A stretch of 64,000 nucleotides of DNA from assembly GCA_049487715.1 (NCBI GenBank), contig CP150554.1:558001-622000 (forward strand), given 5' to 3'. The notes under the pieces were generated by a model. It was not told the DNA's origin and did not search any database. It saw only the letters and a program-made list of their open reading frames with translations. This document shows positions 1-8,748 of the stretch, one piece after another (positions within the stretch are counted from its first letter, which is position 1; every line of letters starts with the position of its first letter). The position numbers and the translations under genes are program-made. Source of the stretch: Pycnococcus provasolii. Taxonomy: Eukaryota; Chlorophyta; Pseudoscourfieldiophyceae; Pseudoscourfieldiales.

Positions 1-3000
1 CGAAGGCGGTGGTGACGGACTCGGAGACGATCACGGTGACGTACGTGCCGATGTCGTACACGCTCGGTGGAGCGCCGCTGTCTTTCAGCGTGTCGATGAT
101 GTCGAATGGCGTCGAGATGAAGGAGGTGAAGGATGCGAGCGGTTCGGATCTTACGGCGAACGTTCAGCCACGCCCTGCGCCGAAAATGGAGGTGGCTACC
201 ATGACCGATTCCCTCGGAGGGTTCGTGCTTACGTTCAGTGAGCCCGTGTCACTGTTCGAGGCGGATAAGGCTTTAACGAGGGACTGTGCCAATTATATAG
301 ATGACACCTTGGTGAAAAAGCTCGGCATCGGGGCGAATTGCTACCTCACCGATCCTGTGGAAGTCGGAACGATTGGCGGATTCAACGCTCTGACGGTGGA
401 ATTTGGCTCGTTGCCAACCATACTGCCCGAGCGTACGTCGTCCCCGGACAACGTGTTCCCCAAGGAGGGTGCGCTCACGAACGGCGCGAGGAACTCGTAC
501 AATGTCACCGGATTTGTTACGCTCGGCCAGCCTGCGTGTGCGGTGAGCGTGCCGGCGACGTGCGACTTGAGTCCCGCCGCGGAGCCTGAGTTTCCGGAGG
601 AGGTGGCAGCCTGCTCGGACATGAGGATTGTCGTAGGATCGGTGGTGAACACCGGTGGACGCGACATTCAAGTCGAGTACACCGTTGACGTCGACGGAAC
701 CATCCCGAGCTTCTACCAGGCGGGAGCGAATAGCTTCGGTGCCCTGAAGGCTGAGCTGGCGAAACAGAGCAATCGGGAGTCTGTCGAGGTTGACAAAAAT
801 CTCATGATGCCCGGTATGAGGTTCAAGTACACCGTGAAGTTGACCAACTTCCTTGGCATGTCCACCTCGTACACGTACCTCGTGAAGAAGTTGGCGTTGC
901 CAGCCCCGGAGGTTTCCATCACAGGAGGTTCGAAGAAGGACTTTACGGTGGATGAGAAGATTGAGATAGACACGGACACCTTCATTGCCGCGAGCGAAGT
1001 GCGAGCAACGCTGAGCACGATTGGCGGCGTGAAGCAGTACGGTGCGTGCGAGACGCGTGAGAAGAAAATCACACCTCTTACGTTCCGTTGGGTGTCTGCG
1101 AACGATTTCGTGGACTGGAAGGAAGTGACGACGGAGAAGTCACAGCTCGTCATTCCGCCGAAAACACTGAAGGCTGGATCGTACACGCTGAGGGTGACTG
1201 CCACCGACTCGGTGGATGCGACCGTTACGAGCAGCGCGGACGTGCAGCTGACCATCACGCCGCCGGTTCCGACAGTGACATTCAAGCAGGGACGTAAAAT
1301 GGAGGTGAGCGCGACGGATAGCGACGTGACGATCAGTGCCGAGGTGTCTGACGAAAGCGCCTCTAAGGCGGATTCGCCGTACAGGTACTCTTTCGTTTAC
1401 ACGGCAACCTACCACCTTGATGGCGATAGTACTGGAGAAGTAGGCAGCAGTGAATTCCTCGATGTGCTGTACAGTTCCGTCGGTTCCTCCACGGGAAAGA
1501 TTGTCTTCCCTCAGAACACGCTCGCCGTTGGTACGTACAAAATCACCGTGAGCTTGCAGCAGGGATCGTCGAAGGTGTCGGAGAGTACCATTGACCTCGT
1601 CGTGAAGAGTGTGCCGGTGATATCGACGGACATTCAGCTCCGAGGCAAGGTGAAGCGCACGGGCTTGGACAGCTTCCCAAAGAACAAGCAGCTCAAGATG
1701 AAGTGCGAGACGGATGGTGCTGCTGGCGTCAGCTACACGTGGAGTGTCACGGAAGTGGGCGATCCTATGAACGAAATAACAAGTACGGGAGCAGTTTTGA
1801 GAGTTGTGAAGAACACGCTCGACGCTGGCAAGAAGTACACAATCGCGTGTGCGGCTACCGGCACCGTGAATGGCGCCGCCGCGAACGGTAAGGTGGAGGT
1901 GGTCGTAGCCACGCGATCTGAGCCGACGGGCGGTAGTGCGTCAGTCACGCCCCAGACGGGAGGCACGCAGGCGATCGACGACCTCAATGTGCTGTTCTCG
2001 AAGTGGAATGCCCCGCCGCTGAAGAGCAAACGTTCTACTAGTCAAATGTTCTACACGGTCACGCTCGGTGGAAAGACGGTGGGACCGGTGACGGAGACGA
2101 CAGCCATCACGTCGCCCATCTCCGAATCTGGCGATGTCGCGGTTCAAGGATGCGTGGCAACGACGCGCGAGACGGCTGGAGCGAACGACGCACCGTTCGG
2201 CGTCTGCATGACATTTGGCCCGCTTTCATTTGTCAGCCTGCTGAATTTTGCCGGGAATGGAAGGAGGAGGAAGATGCTTCAGCCAACGTCTGAGCAGATG
2301 ACAACAGCCACCGCCGTTTCGGAGAAGTTTGATGTTGCCTACGCAAGCGGCCGCGTTGCGGACTCGCAGAACTTGGCAACAGCGTACGGCGGAGCGTACG
2401 GCGGATCCACGAAAGACGAGTGCTCTGCATTCTCGTCGAATCAGGCTACCATGAACGACAACATTGCAGGAAAATTGGTCTCTTTAGATCAGGGCAAGTC
2501 GGCGAGCAACCAGTACCTCGGCATGATGTCGCGCAGTACGTCGGCCGTTACGCAGAGCCCCGGATCGTTCCCCGCAAGCATGGCAAGTGTGTCGAGCATG
2601 CTCATGACACGCGCGATGGAGATGGAGGGCAGCGGCGGCAGTTTGACCATGCCTCCGAGCGACGACGCGGCGGATCTCGAGGCTTCGAGTGGAGATGCCG
2701 TTGGTGCAGCCTTCAACAGCTTCGCCACCGCCGTTGACCACGTCTTCAATGCCGCCGCCAAGGATTGCGCGTCGGCTGGCAGCCTTGCGGCAACCGCGAC
2801 TGCGAACAGCGTTAAGGCGGCAACGCACATGGCGGGAAGCATGGCGCAGGTCAGCAATCCTGGCATCGTGTCGTCGTTGACGAAGGACAAGTTCGCCGTC
2901 AGGGCGACATCTGCCGAGGTGGAAGCTGAATCGACGTTTGATGTCAGCAGTGCTACGGTGAAGGCGACGATCTCCGAAGGATCGATGGCAGTTGTGGAAC

Positions 3001-3542
3001 TTGCGCAGGATGTCGTGCCGAACTCCATCGTGCCAACCGTTGGCATTGCCAGCACAGGAACGCTCGTGGGAGATGTCGTCGTGACGTACAAGGGTGAGAT
3101 TCCCGTGCAGCCTGGCTTCTTGCTCGCTGCCGGCGCGTGGCGTGGTGATCTGTCGGATGGACAGCCAGCCTACGATACCACGCTGAACCTGCAACCGGTC
3201 GTTGGAAGCGACGGCGTCGTGACGGTCACTGTGCCGGCGACGGCGCTGGCGGCGACGCGCTACGATAAGCCAATTTACATCGTCGTATATCCGGCCGTGG
3301 CACCCTCGCCACCGCCGCCGCCGAGCCCGCCGCCGCCGAGCCCCCCGCCGCCGCCGCCGCCGAGTCCGCCGCCGCCGCCGCCGCCGCCGCCGACGCCCAT
3401 CAAGGCTAAGGCTGACGACGTCAACATTGGCCTCATCGTTGGACCTGTGGTTGGTGGCATTGTGTTGTGTGGAGTCGTTGGATTCATCTTCATTAGGCGT
3501 CGCAGGCAGCGCATTCAGGAGGTGCATCCTCCGTCTGAATAA
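1..3542 (+). CDS. REJ-like membrane-anchored surface protein, 5' truncated by window
   Basis: The frame is open to the first base of the window, so the true start lies upstream; only about 1180 C-terminal residues are visible. The body is Thr/Ser/Val-rich with repeated beta-type modules (an L-x-x-G-x-Y-x-L/I-x-V pattern near residues 385-400 and 515-525) that resemble the REJ region of polycystin-1-like proteins. A Ser-Pro-rich stretch of the S(P)n type follows at about residues 1098-1131 (nt 3301-3400), as in algal hydroxyproline-rich wall proteins. Then comes a single hydrophobic segment at about 1139-1162 and a short basic tail (RRRRQRIQEV). This predicts a type I membrane protein with a large extracellular part and a Pro-rich spacer. 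The REJ assignment rests on pattern only. No catalytic motif was seen. Confidence 0.6.
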   Translation, partial: KAVVTDSETITVTYVPMSYTLGGAPLSFSVSMMSNGVEMKEVKDASGSDLTANVQPRPAPKMEVATMTDSLGGFVLTFSEPVSLFEADKALTRDCANYIDDTLVKKLGIGANCYLTDPVEVGTIGGFNALTVEFGSLPTILPERTSSPDNVFPKEGALTNGARNSYNVTGFVTLGQPACAVSVPATCDLSPAAEPEFPEEVAACSDMRIVVGSVVNTGGRDIQVEYTVDVDGTIPSFYQAGANSFGALKAELAKQSNRESVEVDKNLMMPGMRFKYTVKLTNFLGMSTSYTYLVKKLALPAPEVSITGGSKKDFTVDEKIEIDTDTFIAASEVRATLSTIGGVKQYGACETREKKITPLTFRWVSANDFVDWKEVTTEKSQLVIPPKTLKAGSYTLRVTATDSVDATVTSSADVQLTITPPVPTVTFKQGRKMEVSATDSDVTISAEVSDESASKADSPYRYSFVYTATYHLDGDSTGEVGSSEFLDVLYSSVGSSTGKIVFPQNTLAVGTYKITVSLQQGSSKVSESTIDLVVKSVPVISTDIQLRGKVKRTGLDSFPKNKQLKMKCETDGAAGVSYTWSVTEVGDPMNEITSTGAVLRVVKNTLDAGKKYTIACAATGTVNGAAANGKVEVVVATRSEPTGGSASVTPQTGGTQAIDDLNVLFSKWNAPPLKSKRSTSQMFYTVTLGGKTVGPVTETTAITSPISESGDVAVQGCVATTRETAGANDAPFGVCMTFGPLSFVSLLNFAGNGRRRKMLQPTSEQMTTATAVSEKFDVAYASGRVADSQNLATAYGGAYGGSTKDECSAFSSNQATMNDNIAGKLVSLDQGKSASNQYLGMMSRSTSAVTQSPGSFPASMASVSSMLMTRAMEMEGSGGSLTMPPSDDAADLEASSGDAVGAAFNSFATAVDHVFNAAAKDCASAGSLAATATANSVKAATHMAGSMAQVSNPGIVSSLTKDKFAVRATSAEVEAESTFDVSSATVKATISEGSMAVVELAQDVVPNSIVPTVGIASTGTLVGDVVVTYKGEIPVQPGFLLAAGAWRGDLSDGQPAYDTTLNLQPVVGSDGVVTVTVPATALAATRYDKPIYIVVYPAVAPSPPPPPSPPPPSPPPPPPPSPPPPPPPPPTPIKAKADDVNIGLIVGPVVGGIVLCGVVGFIFIRRRRQRIQEVHPPSE

Positions 3543-4966
3543 AGCGACTATTCAGGATGATGATAAAGAGGATGATTCAGAGAGGTGAGATGAGAGAGAG
3601 GTGTGGGGGTGTGGGGCGTGTGTGTGCGTGATGAATGATGCGCTCGAATGTGTTTGTGTTTGTGTTTTCGTGTTTTTGGCCGCCACCAAAACACGAAAAA
3701 GAAGTAGACACGTGACACGGCGTAAAAGCACAAACAGCACAGCACGAATGATTTTTCAAGGTGTAAGCAAATAAGGAATCTCCTCTTTTCTTAAAAAAAC
3801 ATACCATACGGTAAGTACTGTACAGTACAGTACAGTACAGTCTAAAATGATAAACGGACCGCCCATGTTAAACGGACCGGATTTGTAAGTCAACCCCACA
3901 ACTGGGCCGTCCCAAGTCCGTTTCACCCGTGGTTTGTGGCAGTGTACTTATTACCATGATTTACAGTACTCAAATCCTCCTCCCCCTTCTTCTCATACCA
4001 CGGTACTTAGTCTAAGACTCATGGCACTCTGGATATTGCAACTTGCCGATGTAAGACAAGGTCACAAGGGACCTGGCAGCCTGGGCATGCAAACTTAAGC
4101 TTAAATTAGACTTTAGAGGTCTAGAGGCGACCCATTAATGGGGTGGTGCATTGCAATAGACCCCGGCGACAGGAAAATAAGGTCGCGGGGCAAAAAGGTC
4201 GTAATTTTAAGTCCGGGTTAGGAGACCACCTTCTCAGGTTGGCAAATAGGCCCAATTCCCTTGTAGTTTTTCCGTCAGAGTGGCAATCTGCCCTTTTTTC
4301 AAACAAGTGGTGGTTCTCGTCCTGGTTTTCCCGAACGGCCAAACTTTTCGAACAATAGGGAATCCAAAGTGGCAATCAAAAAAAAAAGGAAACCTTTCTT
4401 TCTTTCCCTCTTTCTCTCCCCTCCCCAAACAGTCTTCTCAGGACTATGCGAGAATAAGGTCGCGTGGGGGGGGGGGGGGGGGCCACGCGACCTTAGACTA
4501 TTTTCAAAATAGGGCTTCGTCGCCGGGGTCTATGGGTGGTAGGACATAGGAGGAGGAGGGGGCCCGGGGGATAAATTTTTCATCAAAAATCAAACAGATG
4601 ACAGACTAAAGTTAGTTATGGGGTGGTAAGTTAAAGGTTTTTTTTTAAGAGTAACCCGAACGAACCTTCTCCTTTTTTTCTGTTCCCATGGCATCTCCCC
4701 CTCTCAGCTGTTCTGGTGCTGCCACGTGCGAAACTTTCCCCTCCTTCTGTAAGACAACCCCTTAAGGTCGTCAGCCAGGTTTCCCGTCATCAATGATGGC
4801 CGTCAGCCGACCGTTTTGTGTCTCGTGGTGTCAGCCTCGTGGTGTCAGCGTTAGGTTGGTTAGGTTGGTGCTAGACGTCAGCACCAAACCTTCTGTGGGC
4901 GCCTCTCTATGCGCACCTCTTCTCGCTTGGGCCTCTTCTGGCCGCTCTCATTCTTACTCTTGGCAG

Positions 4967-4998
<32 letters not shown>

Positions 4999-5003
4999 AC
5001 AAC
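3543..5003. other. Intergenic region with nested inverted repeats and a (CAA)n leader
   Basis: I see no convincing gene. It holds an ACAGT-type microsatellite at about 3815-3840. An inverted repeat has arms at 4156-4170 and 4519-4533 (ATAGACCCCGGCGAC and its complement). Inside it lies a second perfect 13-bp inverted repeat (4455-4467 and 4483-4495) bracketing a run of 17 G. A (CAA)n tract at about 4964-5002 ends directly at the ATG of the next gene and probably forms its 5' leader. Confidence 0.6.
4455..4495. repeat. Poly-G hairpin
   Basis: Arms TAAGGTCGCGTGG and CCACGCGACCTTA are perfect complements, separated only by the G run (G at 4466-4482). This could form a cruciform or hairpin with a G-quadruplex-prone loop. 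It lies within a larger 4156-4533 inverted repeat, so the unit may be a small MITE-like element, though I found no clean target duplication. Confidence 0.55.
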
Positions 5004-8000
5004 ATGGATGAGGAAGAGGAAGAAACTTTAGTCTCACCAACGACGAGATACCACCTGTCTCGACCGGCTCGCGTTCGACCGTTCGACGACTCTGGGCGAA
5101 AGGACTCCTCCTACTCCTCCTACTCTGGACCCAAGTCCGCGCCAGCCATTATCATCACAACCATCCCCACCACCATCACCACCGCGCTGCAGCGCACTGT
5201 CACGCACGTGCCACCCCCGCTTCCGAACGATCCCAAGCACACGACAATCGTCTCGTTGCTCGCTGCTCAGCCTTCCAGCCGCGTTGCGTTCCGCAGCCCC
5301 CTTAATACCACAAAACCTGCGACGTATGGCAACCTTCTCAACCTCGTGACGCGCAATGCAGCTGTGCTTCCACGCTACGACATCGCCAGGAACTCGACAG
5401 TCGTTACCATTCTTCCAGATGGACCGCTCGCTGCGGCGGCATTCCTCTGCGTTGCAAGCCACGCGGCAGCCGCACCTCTCAACCCCTCGGCGCCGCACGC
5501 GGAGCTCGTCGACGCCGTCGCGCAGCTCTTCCCAAAAGCGGTGCTGACGTCGAAGGAACTCTGGCCGACGGTGGCACCCGTCGTGGAGGAGGTGAACCGC
5601 CTCGCACTTGAAGCAACAACAAGCACCAACACGAACAACAACACGGCAGCTTTCTCCTTCTGCACCGTCGACTTGCTCGTAGTGGAAGACACGAGCGTAC
5701 AGAAATTTGCCGGTGCCTTTGAGTTCGTCACGACTCCGTGCCACGGCCAGCACTCTCACACTCACACTCACGGCACTCCAAGCGACTTGGCACTCATTTT
5801 GCGAACGAGCGGGAGCACGAGCCGACCCAAGGTCGTACCGCTCACCCTCTCCTCTATCGTGCGCAATGGATGCGCCATCGCCTCGGCACTGCGCCTCACC
5901 GCAGACGACGTCGCCATCAACGCCATGCCGCTCTTCCACGTGGGCGGGATCTCCGCCTCGGTGCTCGCAACGCTTGCCGCGGGAGCTAGCGTGATCTTGA
6001 TGAGCGGTTTCAAGCCCGCGGAGTTTGCCAACGCCCTCGTCGCAGGCTCGCCGATCACGCGCCCGACGTGGTACAGCGCGGTGCCAACAATTCACCTCGC
6101 GCTGATGCAGTACGTGCAAGGAAGCCAGCCTGACATCGTCGCGAACCACCGCCTACGGTTCATTCGGAGTGGGGCAGCCTCGCTGAGTGTCGAATCCGCT
6201 CAGCAGCTTCGTGAGTTTTGGAACGTTCCCGTCGTGCCGTCGTACAGCATGACTGAGCAGATGCCAATTTCGCAGTGCCCAGTCGAATACGACTTTGCCA
6301 CTCATCATGGCACAGTGGGCCTTCCCATCGTGAACGTCAAGATTGTCGATGACAACGGGACTGCACTGCCGCGATCGGACGCCTATCCGATCATCGGTGA
6401 AATCTGCATCTCTTCGCCCGACGTCATGAAGGGATACGTCGACAACGACGACGCGAATCGAGAAGCTTTCTTCACGTCGAAGCGCAATGATACGTACTTT
6501 CGCACTGGAGACCTCGGGTACGTTGACAGCGATGGATTTCTGTACCTTGCGGGGCGAAAGAAGGAACTCATCAAGGTGGGAGGCGAGCAAGTCTCCCCGT
6601 TCGAGGTGGAGGAGGCACTGCACAGGCATCCAGCTGTGCACATCGCGCTCACGTGCGGCATTCCTAACGACCTTCTTGGCGAGGTGGTGGGCGCGGTGGT
6701 TGTGCTCAGTCCCTCGACGGCGGGAGATTGCGATCATCGCGAGATCTTGGCGTCAATCAAGCAGCATTGCGTGAACGAAGGCTTGCCGCCATTCAAGGTG
6801 CCGCGTCTCGCGGTGGCCAGGGAGGAGGAACTGCCACGCGGACCGACGAGAAAGTTCCTGCGCAACAAGCTCGCCGAAACGTTCTTCTCCACCGCCAGGG
6901 AAGCAGCCGACGCCAAGACCCAGCCACCAAGCGACAGCAAAAATGCAGCAGGAGGCGCAAAGGTGAGCGACGCAACGCTCGGCATTCGCTTCATCCTGGC
7001 CTTGATTGTTTGCCTGAATCACATTGGCGATCACGCGTGGCCTCACGAGGGCAGGTCGGTGAACGACCACGATCGATGGAGTGCCGCGGTGACATCCATG
7101 CGCGTTGTCGGGGACCTTGGAACCGTGATGTTCGGAATGCTCGCGGGATTCTCGCTCTGCGTGAGCATGACGCAGGCTGTGCAGAGAGGTAGGGAGCTGC
7201 GCTTCTACGAGAGCCGACTGGTGCCCATCTCCCTCATCTACCTGATCGCCACTGCTCTGTGCGTTTTCAATCGCCTCTTCTTCTGCACCCCAGACAAGTT
7301 TGGTCCGTACGACTACGGGTCCGAGAATGCCTGCCGCAGCACGGTGATTGGGCTAGGGTATGGCGGTACTTGGCTGACAAGCCTTATCGTTAACATCCTG
7401 CAGCTACAAGCGTGGCCGATTGGGCTCGGGGTCTGGCATATCTCATACTATACGTGGTTCTCGAGTGCCTACGCATTTTGCATCGTCTGCTACCCGTACC
7501 TCGAGAGACTCTTCGTCGGCCGCGAGAAGCCAGGAAAGCTCGTCTGGACGCACGTCTGGCTGCAGGTAATCCACCTCGCAACTCTCGTTCTCATGGAGGC
7601 TGTCTACCTGTCTCGAAAGGCTGACACGGAGTGGGTCAACTACTGGGTCTGGGGCGGCTACATGTTCCCGCCATTTTGGGCAGTGCGATTTGCTTGCGGC
7701 ATGTTCCTCGGCTTGCAGTTTCGCGAATATCGTCCGCACGAGAAGGTGTCGGCGTGGATCTGGGGCGTTGTGACTGACACCATCACGCTGGTCTGCCTAG
7801 TGGCGTACGTGCTGATGATTCACTTCGGAATGGATCTGCACGTGCGATTTTCACGCGAGAGCTATCTCGAGGATCGCATGTACAGCGGCGTGACGCCTCG
7901 GCTCGCCGTTCCAATCTTTATGGTCTACATCTACGGCCTCGCGGTGGGCCGTGGCATGACGTGCGCGCTGCTGAGCTCGCGTTGGATCGTAAAGCTCAGT

Positions 8001-8477
8001 CCGGCGAGTTACGCCATATACCTCCTGCATCAGCCGGTCTTCGAGTGGTGGAGTGTTCTGACAACGGGCGAGTGGTGGACCCAGCGCAAGCCGTTCGAGT
8101 GGTTCTCACCCGACCCGATCCCACTCGACTGGTGGGCCACGGCGGTGGTCATTCTGCTGACGGTGCACTTCTCCGTTGCCATGACCTGGCTCGTGGACGA
8201 GATCCTCATGCAGCGGTGGCTATCCTTCGTTCGGGCATGCAAGAAGTTTGTCATCGGCGAGGTGACTGGCGGAGACGCTGCTTCAAAGGACGATGACGCG
8301 GCTCGTGAGCTTGTGCTCGACGCCATCGAGGATCTTGTCGGCGTTCGTGCCACGATGGACGATCGTCCTGCCGAATTGCTGGCAAGCCTTGGGAATCGTC
8401 GCCATGGGTGCAGCCCTCCAAAGCCGTGCAACTTCCTCCATGCGTCGCCTTACGCCCGTCGAGCTTGTCGGGTGTGA
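5004..8477 (+). CDS. Adenylate-forming enzyme fused to membrane acyltransferase-3 domain
   Basis: Residues about 60-630 form an ANL acyl-CoA synthetase/adenylation domain: TSGSTSRPK phosphate-binding loop near 268, YSMTE near 414, YFRTGDLG near 500, GRKKELIKVGGEQ near 516 and a C-terminal TRKFLRNKL lysine motif near 615. The style is that of small-acid CoA ligases of the oxalate-CoA ligase type. Residues about 655-1077 form a multi-pass acyltransferase-3 domain (starting near LGIRFILALIVCLNHIGDH), a family that O- or N-acylates substrates at membranes. Residues 1100-1130 (ELVLDAIEDLVGV) look like helix 1 of an acyl/peptidyl carrier domain; its continuation is in another frame (see 8293-8682). 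Activation of an acid and its transfer by one polypeptide is inferred. ATG follows a CAA-repeat leader. The substrate is unknown. Confidence 0.75.
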   Translation: MDEEEEETLVSPTTRYHLSRPARVRPFDDSGRKDSSYSSYSGPKSAPAIIITTIPTTITTALQRTVTHVPPPLPNDPKHTTIVSLLAAQPSSRVAFRSPLNTTKPATYGNLLNLVTRNAAVLPRYDIARNSTVVTILPDGPLAAAAFLCVASHAAAAPLNPSAPHAELVDAVAQLFPKAVLTSKELWPTVAPVVEEVNRLALEATTSTNTNNNTAAFSFCTVDLLVVEDTSVQKFAGAFEFVTTPCHGQHSHTHTHGTPSDLALILRTSGSTSRPKVVPLTLSSIVRNGCAIASALRLTADDVAINAMPLFHVGGISASVLATLAAGASVILMSGFKPAEFANALVAGSPITRPTWYSAVPTIHLALMQYVQGSQPDIVANHRLRFIRSGAASLSVESAQQLREFWNVPVVPSYSMTEQMPISQCPVEYDFATHHGTVGLPIVNVKIVDDNGTALPRSDAYPIIGEICISSPDVMKGYVDNDDANREAFFTSKRNDTYFRTGDLGYVDSDGFLYLAGRKKELIKVGGEQVSPFEVEEALHRHPAVHIALTCGIPNDLLGEVVGAVVVLSPSTAGDCDHREILASIKQHCVNEGLPPFKVPRLAVAREEELPRGPTRKFLRNKLAETFFSTAREAADAKTQPPSDSKNAAGGAKVSDATLGIRFILALIVCLNHIGDHAWPHEGRSVNDHDRWSAAVTSMRVVGDLGTVMFGMLAGFSLCVSMTQAVQRGRELRFYESRLVPISLIYLIATALCVFNRLFFCTPDKFGPYDYGSENACRSTVIGLGYGGTWLTSLIVNILQLQAWPIGLGVWHISYYTWFSSAYAFCIVCYPYLERLFVGREKPGKLVWTHVWLQVIHLATLVLMEAVYLSRKADTEWVNYWVWGGYMFPPFWAVRFACGMFLGLQFREYRPHEKVSAWIWGVVTDTITLVCLVAYVLMIHFGMDLHVRFSRESYLEDRMYSGVTPRLAVPIFMVYIYGLAVGRGMTCALLSSRWIVKLSPASYAIYLLHQPVFEWWSVLTTGEWWTQRKPFEWFSPDPIPLDWWATAVVILLTVHFSVAMTWLVDEILMQRWLSFVRACKKFVIGEVTGGDAASKDDDAARELVLDAIEDLVGVRATMDDRPAELLASLGNRRHGCSPPKPCNFLHASPYARRACRV

Positions 8478-8682
8478 GACGGTCGCGGACCTTATCAACC
8501 TCGTGACGGAAGTGATGCACGGCAGTGACGAAGGTGCCGACGTCGAGTGCGGTGGCCACGGTATCTTGGAAGGAACTGCAAAAGGCGACCCGTCTCCGTA
8601 TTCCGTTATGCTTGACTTTGTGTCATGGATCAGGTCCTTTTACGTCGTTTTGGAAATCGATTACGACGACAACGCAATCTAA
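8293..8682 (+). pseudogene. Carrier-domain continuation of the adenylation fusion in a shifted frame
   Basis: The upstream gene reads ...DDRPAELLASLG and then enters a short unrelated tail. In the +1 frame the DNA continues as LGIVAMGAALQSR, TPVELVGCETVADLINLV, which resembles helix 2/3 of an acyl carrier protein (S-L...; ...T-V-x-x-L). The join lies near 8388-8396; ignoring one C there restores a plausible carrier domain. The usual Asp before the phosphopantetheine serine would be Ala (ASL), so the domain may be degenerate even if joined. This interval gives the full open stretch of the second frame; only its part downstream of about 8390 is proposed as coding. Causes could be an assembly indel, a real mutation or recoding. 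Confidence 0.4.
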
Positions 8683-8748
8683 AGGAAGGGAGGGGGAAAA
8701 GAGGGGAAGGAAAGGGTACAAGTGAACTTTTAAAAAACTAAAAACGAT

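Noticed and set aside
2484-3527. Long Arg-rich minus-strand frame with poly-Arg/Gly
   Set aside because: Reverse of the Ser/Pro repeat of the REJ-like protein.
4793-5011. 72-residue frame ending in poly-Gln before the acyltransferase fusion
   Set aside because: The Gln run is the CAA-repeat leader read in another frame and overlaps the true ATG.
5034-6149. 371-residue minus-strand frame opposite the adenylation domain
   Set aside because: Shadow frame; the plus strand has all ANL motifs.
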